Shown here piece by piece: positions 1 to 8,513 of a stretch of DNA of 64,000 nucleotides (position 1 is the stretch's first letter; every line of letters starts with the position of its first letter). The DNA comes from JBBRYB01 sp038238115 (GTDB taxonomy: Bacteria > Actinomycetota > Actinomycetes > Propionibacteriales > Nocardioidaceae). Where the stretch lies: the NCBI GenBank assembly GCA_038238115.1, contig JBBRYB010000016.1:1-64000 (forward strand), written 5' to 3'. The translations under genes and the position numbers were made by a program. The notes beneath the pieces were generated by a model. The model was given only the letters and a program-made list of their open reading frames with translations, was not told the origin of the DNA and searched no databases.

Positions 1-298
1 ACGCCCTGGTCGCGCCGGTCGCCTCGCCGACGGTAAGCCCGTCCAGCTGGGGGCGCTGAGCGTTCGCCGCCACGTCGGCCGCCGGGGTGGCGCCACAGCC
101 GGTGGCTGGCAGGTGGACGATCCGCCCGGTGCCAGCGCCCGCCCGCCCCGGCCCCATGCCGAGCGCATGGACCAGCTCCGCGCAGGTGTCGACCTCGTCA
201 CCCGACACCCGAGGGTCGGCATGCAGGCGGTGCCGAAGCTCGACGGCAGCGCCGAGCTCGGCACGCAGCTCGTGTCCCCACCGCTCGGCCAGGCTCAC
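1..298 (-). CDS. M20-family amidohydrolase/peptidase, N-terminal part (runs off left edge)
   Basis: Reading leftward from a GTG at 298, the frame stays open to the window edge (99 codons). The first part carries ELRHRLHADPRVSG, which matches the RRxLHxxPExSxxE signature that opens M20 amidohydrolases such as N-acyl-amino-acid or hippurate hydrolases. About residues 88-98 (LDGLTVGEATG) match the family's AELDGLPVxExTG stretch. These enzymes are metal-dependent and remove acyl groups from amino acids. The GTG overlaps the TGA of the preceding amidohydrolase gene (GTGA), so the two are translationally coupled in one leftward operon with the permease. The metal ligands lie beyond the edge, so activity cannot be judged. 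Family assignment is fairly sure; substrate is unknown. Confidence 0.7.
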   Translation of the reverse strand, partial: MSLAERWGHELRAELGAAVELRHRLHADPRVSGDEVDTCAELVHALGMGPGRAGAGTGRIVHLPATGCGATPAADVAANAQRPQLDGLTVGEATGATRA

Positions 299-1434
299 CG
301 GGCCGGGTCGAGCCGGTAGACGCGCCGCGCGTTGTCGCTCGAGATGAGCCTCGAGACGTGCTCGGCGTCGTCGTCGCCCATCTCCGCCGACTCGACGAGG
401 GACTCCAGCACCTGCGACAACGCACGCCGAAACAGCAGGGACCCGAGGTAGTAGAGCTCAGGCAGCCCGAACGCGTCGGAGGAGTAGAGCATCTTCCCGA
501 ACGGCACGAGCTCCAGCGACTCCCGGACCACCGCATCCGACAGCGCCCCGAGGTTGTGCACGGCCAGTCCCACGTCCATGAAGACGTGGCCGAAGACCTG
601 GGCGAGATAGCTGGCCTGCCGATGGAACGGGTAGTTGTGCAGCAACAGCACCGGTACGCCGCGCTCCTGGGTGGCCCGGAGGAAGCCGGTAAGCAACAGC
701 GGGTCGCACTCGCGCAGGTCGACATCGCTGTCTCCATAGCCGACGTGGAACTGCAACGGCAGCTCGGCCTCGATCGCCGCCCACGCCAGGTAGCCGTTGA
801 CGACCGGGTGGGCGATGCGGAAGCTGCCGTCGGGCTGGGGCTGTACGTCGTCGAGGGCCGCGACCAGCTCCGCCTCGCTCGGTTTCACCGCCGGGAGCCT
901 CAGGCCGACCCGGTAGGCGGCGATGCTCTTGGCGCCGACCGCTGTGGACTCGTCCAGCGCTTTCGACAGCGCCGCCGCGAAGTCGCCCGCCGGCACCTTG
1001 TCGGTGAGCAGCTGCTGGGCGATCCGCTCAAGCCGGACGACCTGATGGCCCCGCCCGCCCGCGAGGGCCGCGACGTCGGCCGCGGAGCTGATCGGTTCCG
1101 GCTCATAGCCGGTGTCGACCACGAAGTCAGTCACTCCGGCCGCCGCCACGAGGCGCTCGTTCACCTCGGAGACCCCGAGCTCTCGGCGCCGCGTCAGATA
1201 GGTGTCGGCGTCGCTCAGCGGGTCGAGACCAAGCACGGGGGCACACCAGCGACGTACGGCCAGACCGATCATCGAGTCGAAGACAGTGGTTCCCAGTCCA
1301 GCCGAGCCCTCCGCCTCGTTGAGCAGCGACTCGAGGTCCGGCCGGTCGAGATCGCGGAGCACGAGCCCATGGCAGTGGTGGTCGACCAGGTCTCCGGTCA
1401 CGTAGCGCAGGTCCGACCAGCCGTTGGCGCTCAC
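295..1434 (-). CDS. Amidohydrolase family 2 protein (FluG N-terminal-like)
   Basis: This 379-residue protein has the TIM-barrel amidohydrolase metal motif HHCHG near its N-terminus. Later it has LQFHVGYGDSD (about two thirds in), LLLHNYPFHRQ, and a terminal LYSSDAFGLPELYYLG segment with the conserved Asp-type ligand. The GTG at 1434 is chosen because GGGAGG lies 9 nt upstream; the open frame extends further but there it only overlaps the permease. Homologous domains form the N-terminal half of fungal FluG, whose C-terminal half is glutamine-synthetase-like. A separate glutamine-synthetase-like gene lies 1.6 kb away at 3048-4427. The likely role is hydrolysis of an amide or decarboxylation of a small amine derivative in the cytoplasm. 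It lies 29 bp after the permease and overlaps the next gene by 4 bp. Confidence 0.85.
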   Translation of the reverse strand: MSANGWSDLRYVTGDLVDHHCHGLVLRDLDRPDLESLLNEAEGSAGLGTTVFDSMIGLAVRRWCAPVLGLDPLSDADTYLTRRRELGVSEVNERLVAAAGVTDFVVDTGYEPEPISSAADVAALAGGRGHQVVRLERIAQQLLTDKVPAGDFAAALSKALDESTAVGAKSIAAYRVGLRLPAVKPSEAELVAALDDVQPQPDGSFRIAHPVVNGYLAWAAIEAELPLQFHVGYGDSDVDLRECDPLLLTGFLRATQERGVPVLLLHNYPFHRQASYLAQVFGHVFMDVGLAVHNLGALSDAVVRESLELVPFGKMLYSSDAFGLPELYYLGSLLFRRALSQVLESLVESAEMGDDDAEHVSRLISSDNARRVYRLDPAR

Positions 1435-1463
1435 CAGCAATGCCTCCCAAGAGTCCAGCCCGA

Positions 1464-2933
1464 TCAGCGGGTCCTGGCCAGCTCGTCCTCCTCGTCGACC
1501 CTCGACAGTCCCTGCGAGAGCCTTCTGGCCAGCTGCGGTACGGCGAACATGACCACGGTGACCAGGGCCAGCCAGCCAAAGGCCACGATAGGCAGCCACT
1601 TCAGCGGCGCATCCGTCGGGTAGGGCACGACATTGCGATAGATCGTGTAGCCCAGCATCGCCAGTGCCAGGATTGGGATGACCACCTCCCACATCGGGAC
1701 GCTCAGCTTGCGATCGATGAACACGAGCTTGATACACCCGATCGTCGCGAGCACGTAGGCGACGAGCAGGATCAGCGTGCCAATCGTGCCGCTCCAGAAG
1801 AACGTGTCGAACGGAAGCGCGTCGAAGGCAACCGCGCAGACCAGCGCGATGACGGCGATGATCGCCGTGATGACCCCAGCGGCGGCGACCGGCGTGCCGT
1901 TTGCCCCCGTCTGCGAGAGCGCGGAATCTGGAGCGAGGTCGCGCGAGATCGCGAACAGCAGCCGGGACGCTCCCACGACGCAAGCCAGACAGCACGCGAA
2001 CGCACTCACGGCTGCCCCGAGCGTCACCAGGTCTCCGACCCACGCGCCGACGTATGACGTCCCCAGGTCGCCCATCAGCGCCGGCGAGTTCGCGAAGGCG
2101 TCGACGCCCTTGCTGTCGGTTCCGAAGCCCATCATCTCGATGGCGGTGACGACGGTGAAGTAGATGCCGCCGAAGATTGCCGTGCCCAAGATGGCGCGCG
2201 GGATGTCGCGACGCGGGCTGTGCGCCTCCTCGCCGAGCGTCGCGGCCGCCTCGAACCCCGCAAACGACAGCAGCCCGAAGACGATGCCGAGGAAGAGCGT
2301 CGAGGTCCCAGTGCCTGGCTCCACCTTGAACACGTCGGTCGTGAAGGAAGCCCCACCGGGTGCACTCCCAGCGAGCATCCGGACCAAGACGATGGCGGCG
2401 ATCACCACGATGAGCAAAACGGTGATGCCCTCGACGCTCAGCAGCACCGAGGTGGCGCGACGCGCGGGCACGACCGTGAAGAACAGCGCCAACGCGAGCG
2501 CCACCGCTCCGACGAGGAAGCCGCCGCGCTCGGGATGGTTGTTCCAGACCCCGATCTGGTCGAGGAACTCCGAGCCGAAAATCCCCGCCGCCGACGCGGT
2601 GACGAGCCCGTAGAAGACGTAGGTACCCATCAGCCCGAGACCGGCGATGGCGCCGGCCCGTGAGCCGAGCGTGGCCCCGGCGAACATGTAGACCGAGCCC
2701 GCGTGCCGGTAGTACTGGCACAGTCGCACGAAGACATAGGCAATGAACAGCACCGCGATCGCGGCGAGAAAGAACGCCAGTGGGGTCGCTCGTCCGACCG
2801 TCAAGGCAGTGCCCTGCGGGTTGATGTTGGCGGCCATGCTCGGCGCCATCAGGGCGACCGAGATACCCACCGCCTGCCAGACGGACAGGCTGGGGCGCAG
2901 CCCCCGTCGTTGTTGTTCTTTCGACGTGGTCAT
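1464..2933 (-). CDS. APC-superfamily amino acid/amine permease
   Basis: This 489-residue polytopic membrane protein has about 12 hydrophobic helices. It opens with LSVWQAVGISVALMAPS, followed by the glycine-rich first helix typical of the amino acid-polyamine-organocation superfamily. The FGLLSFAGFEAAATLGEEA stretch near residue 240 is the signature of the family's unwound helix 6 region. It presumably takes up the amino acid or amine processed by the neighbouring amidohydrolases and ligase. Start ATG at 2933. The gene is the first of a leftward operon and is divergent from the ligase gene, with 114 bp between the two starts. Substrate cannot be told from sequence. Confidence 0.9.
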   Translation of the reverse strand: MTTSKEQQRRGLRPSLSVWQAVGISVALMAPSMAANINPQGTALTVGRATPLAFFLAAIAVLFIAYVFVRLCQYYRHAGSVYMFAGATLGSRAGAIAGLGLMGTYVFYGLVTASAAGIFGSEFLDQIGVWNNHPERGGFLVGAVALALALFFTVVPARRATSVLLSVEGITVLLIVVIAAIVLVRMLAGSAPGGASFTTDVFKVEPGTGTSTLFLGIVFGLLSFAGFEAAATLGEEAHSPRRDIPRAILGTAIFGGIYFTVVTAIEMMGFGTDSKGVDAFANSPALMGDLGTSYVGAWVGDLVTLGAAVSAFACCLACVVGASRLLFAISRDLAPDSALSQTGANGTPVAAAGVITAIIAVIALVCAVAFDALPFDTFFWSGTIGTLILLVAYVLATIGCIKLVFIDRKLSVPMWEVVIPILALAMLGYTIYRNVVPYPTDAPLKWLPIVAFGWLALVTVVMFAVPQLARRLSQGLSRVDEEDELARTR

Positions 2934-3047
2934 GGCGAACTCCCTAGCAGTGCTGACGCCCGAGACAGTCGTGGACAGTGCGAGTCTGGGCGCACCGATA
3001 TCGTTTGTCCAGACGCCGCCCCGCAGCTCGTACCGAGAGGGTTAGCC
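2934..3047. promoter_or_regulatory. Divergent promoter region, permease / glutamine-synthetase-like gene
   Basis: The 114 bp between two divergent starts must hold both promoters. The only ordered element I see is the 8-bp palindrome CGATATCG at about 2996-3003. The GAGAGGG just before the ligase ATG is its ribosome binding site. The inverted repeat found upstream of oppA and the second Rieske gene is not present here, so this half of the island may be controlled separately. Promoter hexamers are not clear. Confidence 0.4.
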
Positions 3048-4427
3048 ATGGACACCAGCGACCGGGAATCCCGCCGCGAGCACGCCGATCAGCTGCTGGA
3101 ATCCCTCGCGGACCAGGGCGTCGTGGCGGTGGCGACCACATTCGTCGACAACTCCGGCATCACCAGGGTCAAATCCGTCCCGCTCGACCGCCTCCCTCAC
3201 CTGGCAGCCTGGGGCGTCGGCACGTCGACGAGCTTCGACCGATTCCGCCTCGACGACTGGATCGCGGGCCCCACGGACGGCTCCGGCCCTGTGGGTGACC
3301 TACGAATGATCCCCGACCTGCGCCGACTGGTGCCGCTGGCGGCGCAGCCGGGCTGGGCGTGGGCTCCGGCCGACCGCTACGAGCAGTCGGGCGAGCCCCA
3401 CCCGCAGTGTGGACGGCTGCTGCTGGATCGCCTTACCGAGGCGCTGGCCGGCCAGGGTATCTCGATCCAGGCCGCGTACGAGATCGAATGGGTGATCTCG
3501 GACGGCCTGGACGATGACGCCTTCACCCCTGGCGTGCGCGGGCCCGGCTACGGGATGACCCGGCTGATCGGAGTCTCCGACTACAGCAGGGACGTGATCT
3601 CTGCTCTGGTGACGCAAGGAGTGTCCGTCGAGCAGTTCCATCCGGAGTACGCCGCAGGGCAGCTCGAGGTGTCGGTCGGCGCCGAGTCGCCGGTCGACGC
3701 AGCCGACACGTCGGTGCTGGTGCGCTCCACGATCCGCGCGGTCGGCGAGGCCTATGGGCTTCGCACCACGTACTCCCCCAAGGTAGCCGTGCCCGGCGTC
3801 GGCAACGGCGGCCACGTACACCTCAGCCTGTGGCGTGACGGCCAGAACCTGATGGCCGGTGGGGACGGTCGCCTCGGCCTGAGCGCCGAGGGCGAGGCGT
3901 TCAGCGCCGGACTGCTGGGCCATCTACCCGCGTTGCTCGCGCTGGGTGCGCCCAGCCCGGTCAGCTACCTGCGGCTGCTGCCGTCGCACTGGGCCGGGGT
4001 GTATGCCTGCTGGGGGCTTGAGAACAGGGAGGCGGCGCTGCGGATGGTGACCGGCTCGACCGGCAGCCAGCCGTTGGCGGCCAACGTGGAGGTCAAGTGC
4101 TTCGACCTGCTGGCAAACCCCTACCTGCTGCTGGCGGGGCTGCTCGCCGCAGGCTCCGCCGGCCTGACCGAACACGCGACGCTGCCCGACCCGGTCGACG
4201 TCGACCCGGCCGCGCTCGACGAAGCCAGCCTCGAGAAGCGCGGCATCCACCGGCTACCGGTGACGCTGCGCGAGTCACTCGACGCGTTCGCCGCCGACGC
4301 GGCGCTCAGCACCGCCTTCGGCACCGACCTCGTCGACTCGATCGTGGCCGTGCGCGAGAGCGAGCTCGAGCTGTTCGACGGGGCGACGGACGAGGAGCTG
4401 GCCACGGCCACCCGCTGGCTGCACTGA
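3048..4427 (+). CDS. Glutamine-synthetase-like ligase (gamma-glutamylation / FluG C-terminal type)
   Basis: A 459-residue class I glutamine-synthetase fold protein. Motifs in order: YEIEW (144-148, the metal-binding ExE), FHPEYAAGQLEV (197-208), VGNGGHVHLSL (251-261), WGLENREAALRM (ATP/glutamate arginines) and VEVKCFDLLANPYL, where true glutamine synthetases have VExRxxDxxANPY. The R-to-K change in that last motif and the adenylylation-free C-terminus fit the divergent ligases (GlnA3/GlnA4-like, FluG-like) that join glutamate to amines other than ammonia. ATG at 3048 follows GAGAGGG. The divergent permease and amidohydrolases suggest a take-up, gamma-glutamylate, then hydrolyse scheme for an amine; that is inference. 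Ordinary glutamine synthetase activity is the alternative. Confidence 0.85.
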   Translation: MDTSDRESRREHADQLLESLADQGVVAVATTFVDNSGITRVKSVPLDRLPHLAAWGVGTSTSFDRFRLDDWIAGPTDGSGPVGDLRMIPDLRRLVPLAAQPGWAWAPADRYEQSGEPHPQCGRLLLDRLTEALAGQGISIQAAYEIEWVISDGLDDDAFTPGVRGPGYGMTRLIGVSDYSRDVISALVTQGVSVEQFHPEYAAGQLEVSVGAESPVDAADTSVLVRSTIRAVGEAYGLRTTYSPKVAVPGVGNGGHVHLSLWRDGQNLMAGGDGRLGLSAEGEAFSAGLLGHLPALLALGAPSPVSYLRLLPSHWAGVYACWGLENREAALRMVTGSTGSQPLAANVEVKCFDLLANPYLLLAGLLAAGSAGLTEHATLPDPVDVDPAALDEASLEKRGIHRLPVTLRESLDAFAADAALSTAFGTDLVDSIVAVRESELELFDGATDEELATATRWLH

Positions 4428-4561
4428 TCCCCCTCGGCCGGACACCCGCTAGCCCTCCGCTGGCCCGCGAATGGCGGCCCTCAAACGCCGAACGCGGGAC
4501 AACCGGTGTCCGGCCGGGCGGCGGGATCGTCACCACCGGGGCGGTACGGCAGGATGCGGAC

Positions 4562-6550
4562 ATGGCGCTCGTTACTGACCCACGAATCAGCACCGACGAC
4601 CGGATCGAGGTCAGCGTCGCGATGGACGACGGAGTCGAGCTGGCCGCGACGCTCTACCTGCCCGACGCTGCGCTGGGGCCGCAGCCGTGCATCCTCGAGG
4701 CTCTGCCGTATCGCAAGGACGACCTGACATCGTCGTACCGCCCCGACTATGCGCGACTTCGAGACGAGCATGCGTACGCCGTCTGCCGCCTCGACGTGCG
4801 CGGGACCGGTTCGTCTGGCGGAGACGCGACCGACGAGTACCCGGCCCGCGAGCAACGCGACCTGGCGACCGTCATGACCTGGCTTGCGGCGCAGGACTGG
4901 TGTGACGGCAACATCGGCATGTACGGGACGTCGTACTCCGGTTTCAACTCTCTGCAGATGGCGTGCGAACGCCCGCCCGAGCTCAAGGCCGTCATCGCGA
5001 TCTACGCGACCGACGACCGCTACACCGACGACGTGCACTACCGGGGTGGGACCCGCAAGCTCCTCGACCTGGTCGACTACTGCCACTACATGACGCCGAT
5101 GAACGCGCTGCCACCCGTCCCGGACATCTGGGGACCCGGCTGGCGCGACGAGTGGCGGCGTCGCATCGACACGAACGAGCCGTGGCTGCTGACCTGGCTG
5201 CATGAGCAGCGCGACGGCGACTACTGGCGGCACGGCTCGGTGCGGCCGGGCTACGACCGGATCGGCTGCCCCACGATGATCATCGCCGGCTGGGCCGACG
5301 GTTACCGCAACAACTCGTTTCGAACGATCGACCGGCTGCGCCACGGCGGGGTGCCCCACCGGCTGCTCGCCGGACCGTGGGCGCACGCGGCCACCGACGG
5401 CTCGCTCCCCGGCCCACGCATCGACTCGGTGCCCGAGATGGCCGCCTGGTGGGACCGGTGGCTGCGTGGCCATGACAACGGAGTCGACGACGGACTGACC
5501 GCCGCCGCCATGACGGTCTTCGTCCGCTCGTCCACCAGACCCGCGCCAGATCTGGACGAGAGCGACGGCACCTGGGTCCGCGAGGAGTGGCCGTCACCGC
5601 GGGTTTCGTGGCGGGAGCTCCCGCTGGACGCCAGAGCGGCGTACCGGGTGAACCCGGCCGTGGGTGTGGACGCCTGGATCGACTGCGCCGGTCACCTGCC
5701 CTATGGGCAGAGCCTCGACCAGCGTTTCGACAACGCCGCCTCCATGACGTGGGAGTGGGACGCCGCGGAAGTCGCGCTACTCGGCCAGCCGACGGTGCGC
5801 CTGCACGTGAGCGTGGACGCCCAAGTCGCCTCCGTGTCGGTCAAGCTGTGCGACGTCTTCGCCGACGGCACGTCGGCGCTGGTCAGCCGCGGCTCGCTCA
5901 ACCTCACCCACCGCGACAGCCACGTCGAGCCGACGGCGCTGACGCCCGGCGAGGTGTACGACGTCGACGTCGAGCTGGATGCCTGTGCTTACCGGTTCGC
6001 ACCCGGCCAGCGGCTGCGGCTGGCGATCGCGGGCTCAGACTGGCCGAACACGTCCGCGCCCCCGGAGCCGGTCACCCTGACGATCCACGCAGGCACGCTG
6101 CGCCTGCCGCGTTGGGACGGGCCGTCACCGCATCCGACGCCAGAGCTCCCCCCGGTGACGGCGGCCGCCTCGGCGGAGAGCGCCGAGGGCGTCACCTGGG
6201 CCGTCGAGCGCGACGTACTGAGGCGGCGGACGCACTGCGTCGTCGACCACGGCTCGACGTATCAGGTCCCCTATGGGGCAACGGCGACCGAGCACTACGC
6301 CGGGCGCGTCAGCGTCGACCACGAGACGTTCGAGCAGACGGCCACCGCCGAGGCGACGTTCACGATCGCGTGGCCGACGACCACCGTGACGACGCATGCG
6401 ACGATGCGCCTCGTCGCTGACGCCGAGGCCTACGACGTCACGATCGAGCTCGAGGCACGGGAGGTCCCGGCCGAGAAGGACGGGCCCGAACTGGAGCCGG
6501 TCGTGGCAACCCGGCACTGGCACGAACGCATCCCCCGCGACCTCGCTTGA
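4562..6550 (+). CDS. CocE/NonD-family alpha/beta hydrolase (X-Pro dipeptidyl-peptidase-like)
   Basis: A 662-residue serine hydrolase. The catalytic triad is readable: Ser124 in GTSYSG, Asp246 in GWADGY and His275 in GPWAHA, the arrangement of cocaine esterase CocE and PepX-type peptidases. A C-terminal beta jelly-roll follows from about residue 330, with the family's typical RLRLAIAGSDWPN segment near residue 480. It hydrolyses esters or removes dipeptides; there is no signal peptide, so it is cytoplasmic. The tail after about residue 500 is an extra domain I do not recognise. ATG 4562 is preceded by AGGA. It lies 134 bp after the ligase gene on the same strand and could be cotranscribed. Confidence 0.85.
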   Translation: MALVTDPRISTDDRIEVSVAMDDGVELAATLYLPDAALGPQPCILEALPYRKDDLTSSYRPDYARLRDEHAYAVCRLDVRGTGSSGGDATDEYPAREQRDLATVMTWLAAQDWCDGNIGMYGTSYSGFNSLQMACERPPELKAVIAIYATDDRYTDDVHYRGGTRKLLDLVDYCHYMTPMNALPPVPDIWGPGWRDEWRRRIDTNEPWLLTWLHEQRDGDYWRHGSVRPGYDRIGCPTMIIAGWADGYRNNSFRTIDRLRHGGVPHRLLAGPWAHAATDGSLPGPRIDSVPEMAAWWDRWLRGHDNGVDDGLTAAAMTVFVRSSTRPAPDLDESDGTWVREEWPSPRVSWRELPLDARAAYRVNPAVGVDAWIDCAGHLPYGQSLDQRFDNAASMTWEWDAAEVALLGQPTVRLHVSVDAQVASVSVKLCDVFADGTSALVSRGSLNLTHRDSHVEPTALTPGEVYDVDVELDACAYRFAPGQRLRLAIAGSDWPNTSAPPEPVTLTIHAGTLRLPRWDGPSPHPTPELPPVTAAASAESAEGVTWAVERDVLRRRTHCVVDHGSTYQVPYGATATEHYAGRVSVDHETFEQTATAEATFTIAWPTTTVTTHATMRLVADAEAYDVTIELEAREVPAEKDGPELEPVVATRHWHERIPRDLA

Positions 6551-6575
6551 GCGCTGCGCCGCCCCACGCGAGAAG

Positions 6576-7835
6576 TCAGGTGGCGTCGAGGGGAGCGACC
6601 TCGTGGAGAGGGCGGCCAAGGTAGCCGCGGCCGACCATCGTGGTGAACTGGTGGACGGCGTCCTCGCTCGGGCCGAACGGGCCTGGCCGGAAGTGCGGCG
6701 ACGCCAGGCCACGCTGCACGGACTCGCACGCCGACCAGTCCTCTCGGTTGGTGATGTCCCAGAAGTCCACCGCGTACGACGGGTCGACCGGCTCTCCGCC
6801 ACCGTTGTCGGGGAAATACCACGAGCACTCGACCCAGGTGCGGTCGGGCGCCAGCGGGACCATTCGGTGCGCCATGACGTAGTCGGGGTGCGCCGAGATC
6901 AAGAGGTTTGGCCACAGGCCGAGGTATTCGACTGTCGTCGGGCTGACGCCAGGAATATTCACGCCACCGGACTTCCCACTGAGCGACATGGTCTGCATCC
7001 CGTGGCGCAGATCCATCGAGCCGCCGACCCACGCCCCGGCCATGACGTAGTTGACTCCCGACGCAGGCGGGGTCACCTGGCACAGCTCGGGGTGGATCAG
7101 CGGGCAGTGGTAACACTCGTGGTAGTTCTCGCTGATCACCTTCCAGTTGGCCGCCACCTGGTAGGTGTGGCGGGCACGGAGCACCAGGTTGGTGGCGTCG
7201 TACGGCGCCAGCAGCCGGTCGAGCTCTCCCAGATGGGTCGCGAAGTCCACCGGCGGGCCCTCGTCGAGCGACGTCGCCGCATGCACGAAGACCCAGCCCT
7301 GCCAGCGCTCGACCGGCAACCCCACCAAGCCGTGGTCCCCTGTGTCGAAGTCGGCCACCTCCTGATAGCCGGGCGCCGCACGCAGGTCGCCAGCCAGGTC
7401 GTAGGACCAGGCGTGGTAGGGGCAGACGATCGACTGCCTGTGGGCCGTCTCGTCCTCGCCGAGCAACTCGTGGGCGCGGTGTCGGCAGGTGTTCGCGAAG
7501 GCACGCAGCACGTCGCCCGACCAGGTCAGTACCACGGCCACGTCACCGACCTGGAGCGCCCGCTGCGTGACGCTCCCGCCGGCAGCCTCGCCGCTCGAGC
7601 GCAGGTCGGCGTCGCGGCCGACGCAGGTCCAGGTCCCGGCGAACAGATAGCGACGCTCCCACGCCAGCACCTGCGGGCTCGTATAGGCAGCCGCAGGCAG
7701 CATCCGGGACTGCCCGGACGCCCTCATCGCAGCGCCGAGCGCATCCGGGTGACGGCCGGACGGGTCGAGCCACGCCATCGGCATGATCGGCCCCGCGGGC
7801 CACGCACGGTCGAGGTCGTCCAGCACGTTCGTCAT
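6576..7835 (-). CDS. Rieske non-heme iron oxygenase, alpha subunit
   Basis: A 419-residue oxygenase. The Rieske cluster ligands are Cys117/His119 (CRHRAH) and Cys138/His141 (CPYH). The mononuclear iron site is in ENYHECYHCPLIHPEL (His243, His248) with an Asp near VDFWDITNRED. The C-terminal CESVQRGLASPHFRPGPF block is characteristic of the glycine-betaine/carnitine/stachydrine demethylating branch (GbcA, Stc2-like). It should hydroxylate an N-methyl group, releasing formaldehyde. GGGAG lies 7 nt before ATG 7835. The start is only 29 bp from the divergent TetR gene, so the two promoters must overlap. It faces away from the second Rieske gene and may be a separate unit. No reductase partner is in the window. 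Confidence 0.9.
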   Translation of the reverse strand: MTNVLDDLDRAWPAGPIMPMAWLDPSGRHPDALGAAMRASGQSRMLPAAAYTSPQVLAWERRYLFAGTWTCVGRDADLRSSGEAAGGSVTQRALQVGDVAVVLTWSGDVLRAFANTCRHRAHELLGEDETAHRQSIVCPYHAWSYDLAGDLRAAPGYQEVADFDTGDHGLVGLPVERWQGWVFVHAATSLDEGPPVDFATHLGELDRLLAPYDATNLVLRARHTYQVAANWKVISENYHECYHCPLIHPELCQVTPPASGVNYVMAGAWVGGSMDLRHGMQTMSLSGKSGGVNIPGVSPTTVEYLGLWPNLLISAHPDYVMAHRMVPLAPDRTWVECSWYFPDNGGGEPVDPSYAVDFWDITNREDWSACESVQRGLASPHFRPGPFGPSEDAVHQFTTMVGRGYLGRPLHEVAPLDAT

Positions 7836-7864
7836 CTCTGTGCTCCCGGGTAGGGTCGTGGGCC

Positions 7865-8464
7865 ATGGTTCGTCAAAAGGTCGAGGTGCGGCGAGAAGAG
7901 ATCCTGGCGGCGACCATCAAGGGCATCGAGACCAGCGGGATGGCGACGCTGCGGGTCGCCGACGTCGCCGCCGCGCTGGGCGTAAGCACGGGTCTGGTGT
8001 TCTACCACTTCGCGACCAAGGACGCGCTGCTCGTGGCGGCCCTCGAGGCGGCCGTCGAGCGCGACCTCCAGCGCCTGGACCACAACCTGAGGAGGGGACG
8101 GACGCCGACCGAGCGACTTCGCCGGGTCATCTCGTCGTACGGCCCGACGGGAGCAGCCCATGGCTGGACGCTGTGGATCGACGCCTGGGCGACGGCTCTG
8201 CGAGAACCCACCGTGCGGCGGGGCCTGCGCCGCCTCGACGACCGGTGGCGCGCCGCGCTGCGCACGGCGATCGCGCAAGGTGTCGACGAGGGCGACTTCA
8301 CCTGTCCCGACCCCGCCGCCTCGGTGGCGCGGATCGGGGCCCTGCTCGACGGCCTCTCGGTCGCCGCGCTCGTCTACCAGACCGTGACTCGCGCCCAACT
8401 GCGGTCGTGGGTGCGCGACGCCACGGCGGCGGAGGTCGGAGTCGACCCGGCCGTGCTCGCCTGA
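7865..8464 (+). CDS. TetR-family transcriptional regulator (BetI-like)
   Basis: A 199-residue regulator with an N-terminal TetR helix-turn-helix (residues about 9-55, with MATLRVADVAAALGVSTG and VFYHFATKDALL). Its C-terminal ligand domain contains the WTLWIDAWATALREP segment shared with BetI-type regulators. BetI proteins sense choline or related quaternary amines and repress uptake and catabolic genes. Its position between two Rieske genes and beside the sarcosine-oxidase-like gene fits a local regulator. The inverted repeats at 10823-10842 and 16908-16927 are its probable operators. No clear Shine-Dalgarno precedes ATG 7865; TAGGGT about 10 nt upstream could be a -10 element giving a leaderless message. 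Confidence 0.88.
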   Translation: MVRQKVEVRREEILAATIKGIETSGMATLRVADVAAALGVSTGLVFYHFATKDALLVAALEAAVERDLQRLDHNLRRGRTPTERLRRVISSYGPTGAAHGWTLWIDAWATALREPTVRRGLRRLDDRWRAALRTAIAQGVDEGDFTCPDPAASVARIGALLDGLSVAALVYQTVTRAQLRSWVRDATAAEVGVDPAVLA

Positions 8465-8513
8465 GCCGACCCCACCGCAACCGCTGGTCGTCGCCGCCAA
8501 CGTCGACACCACG

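Noticed and set aside
295..2721. One 808-codon leftward frame covering both the amidohydrolase and the permease region
   Set aside because: Only the part from 1434 to 295 has amidohydrolase motifs. The upstream half is a frame-shadow of the permease gene, whose own frame shows clear membrane helices.
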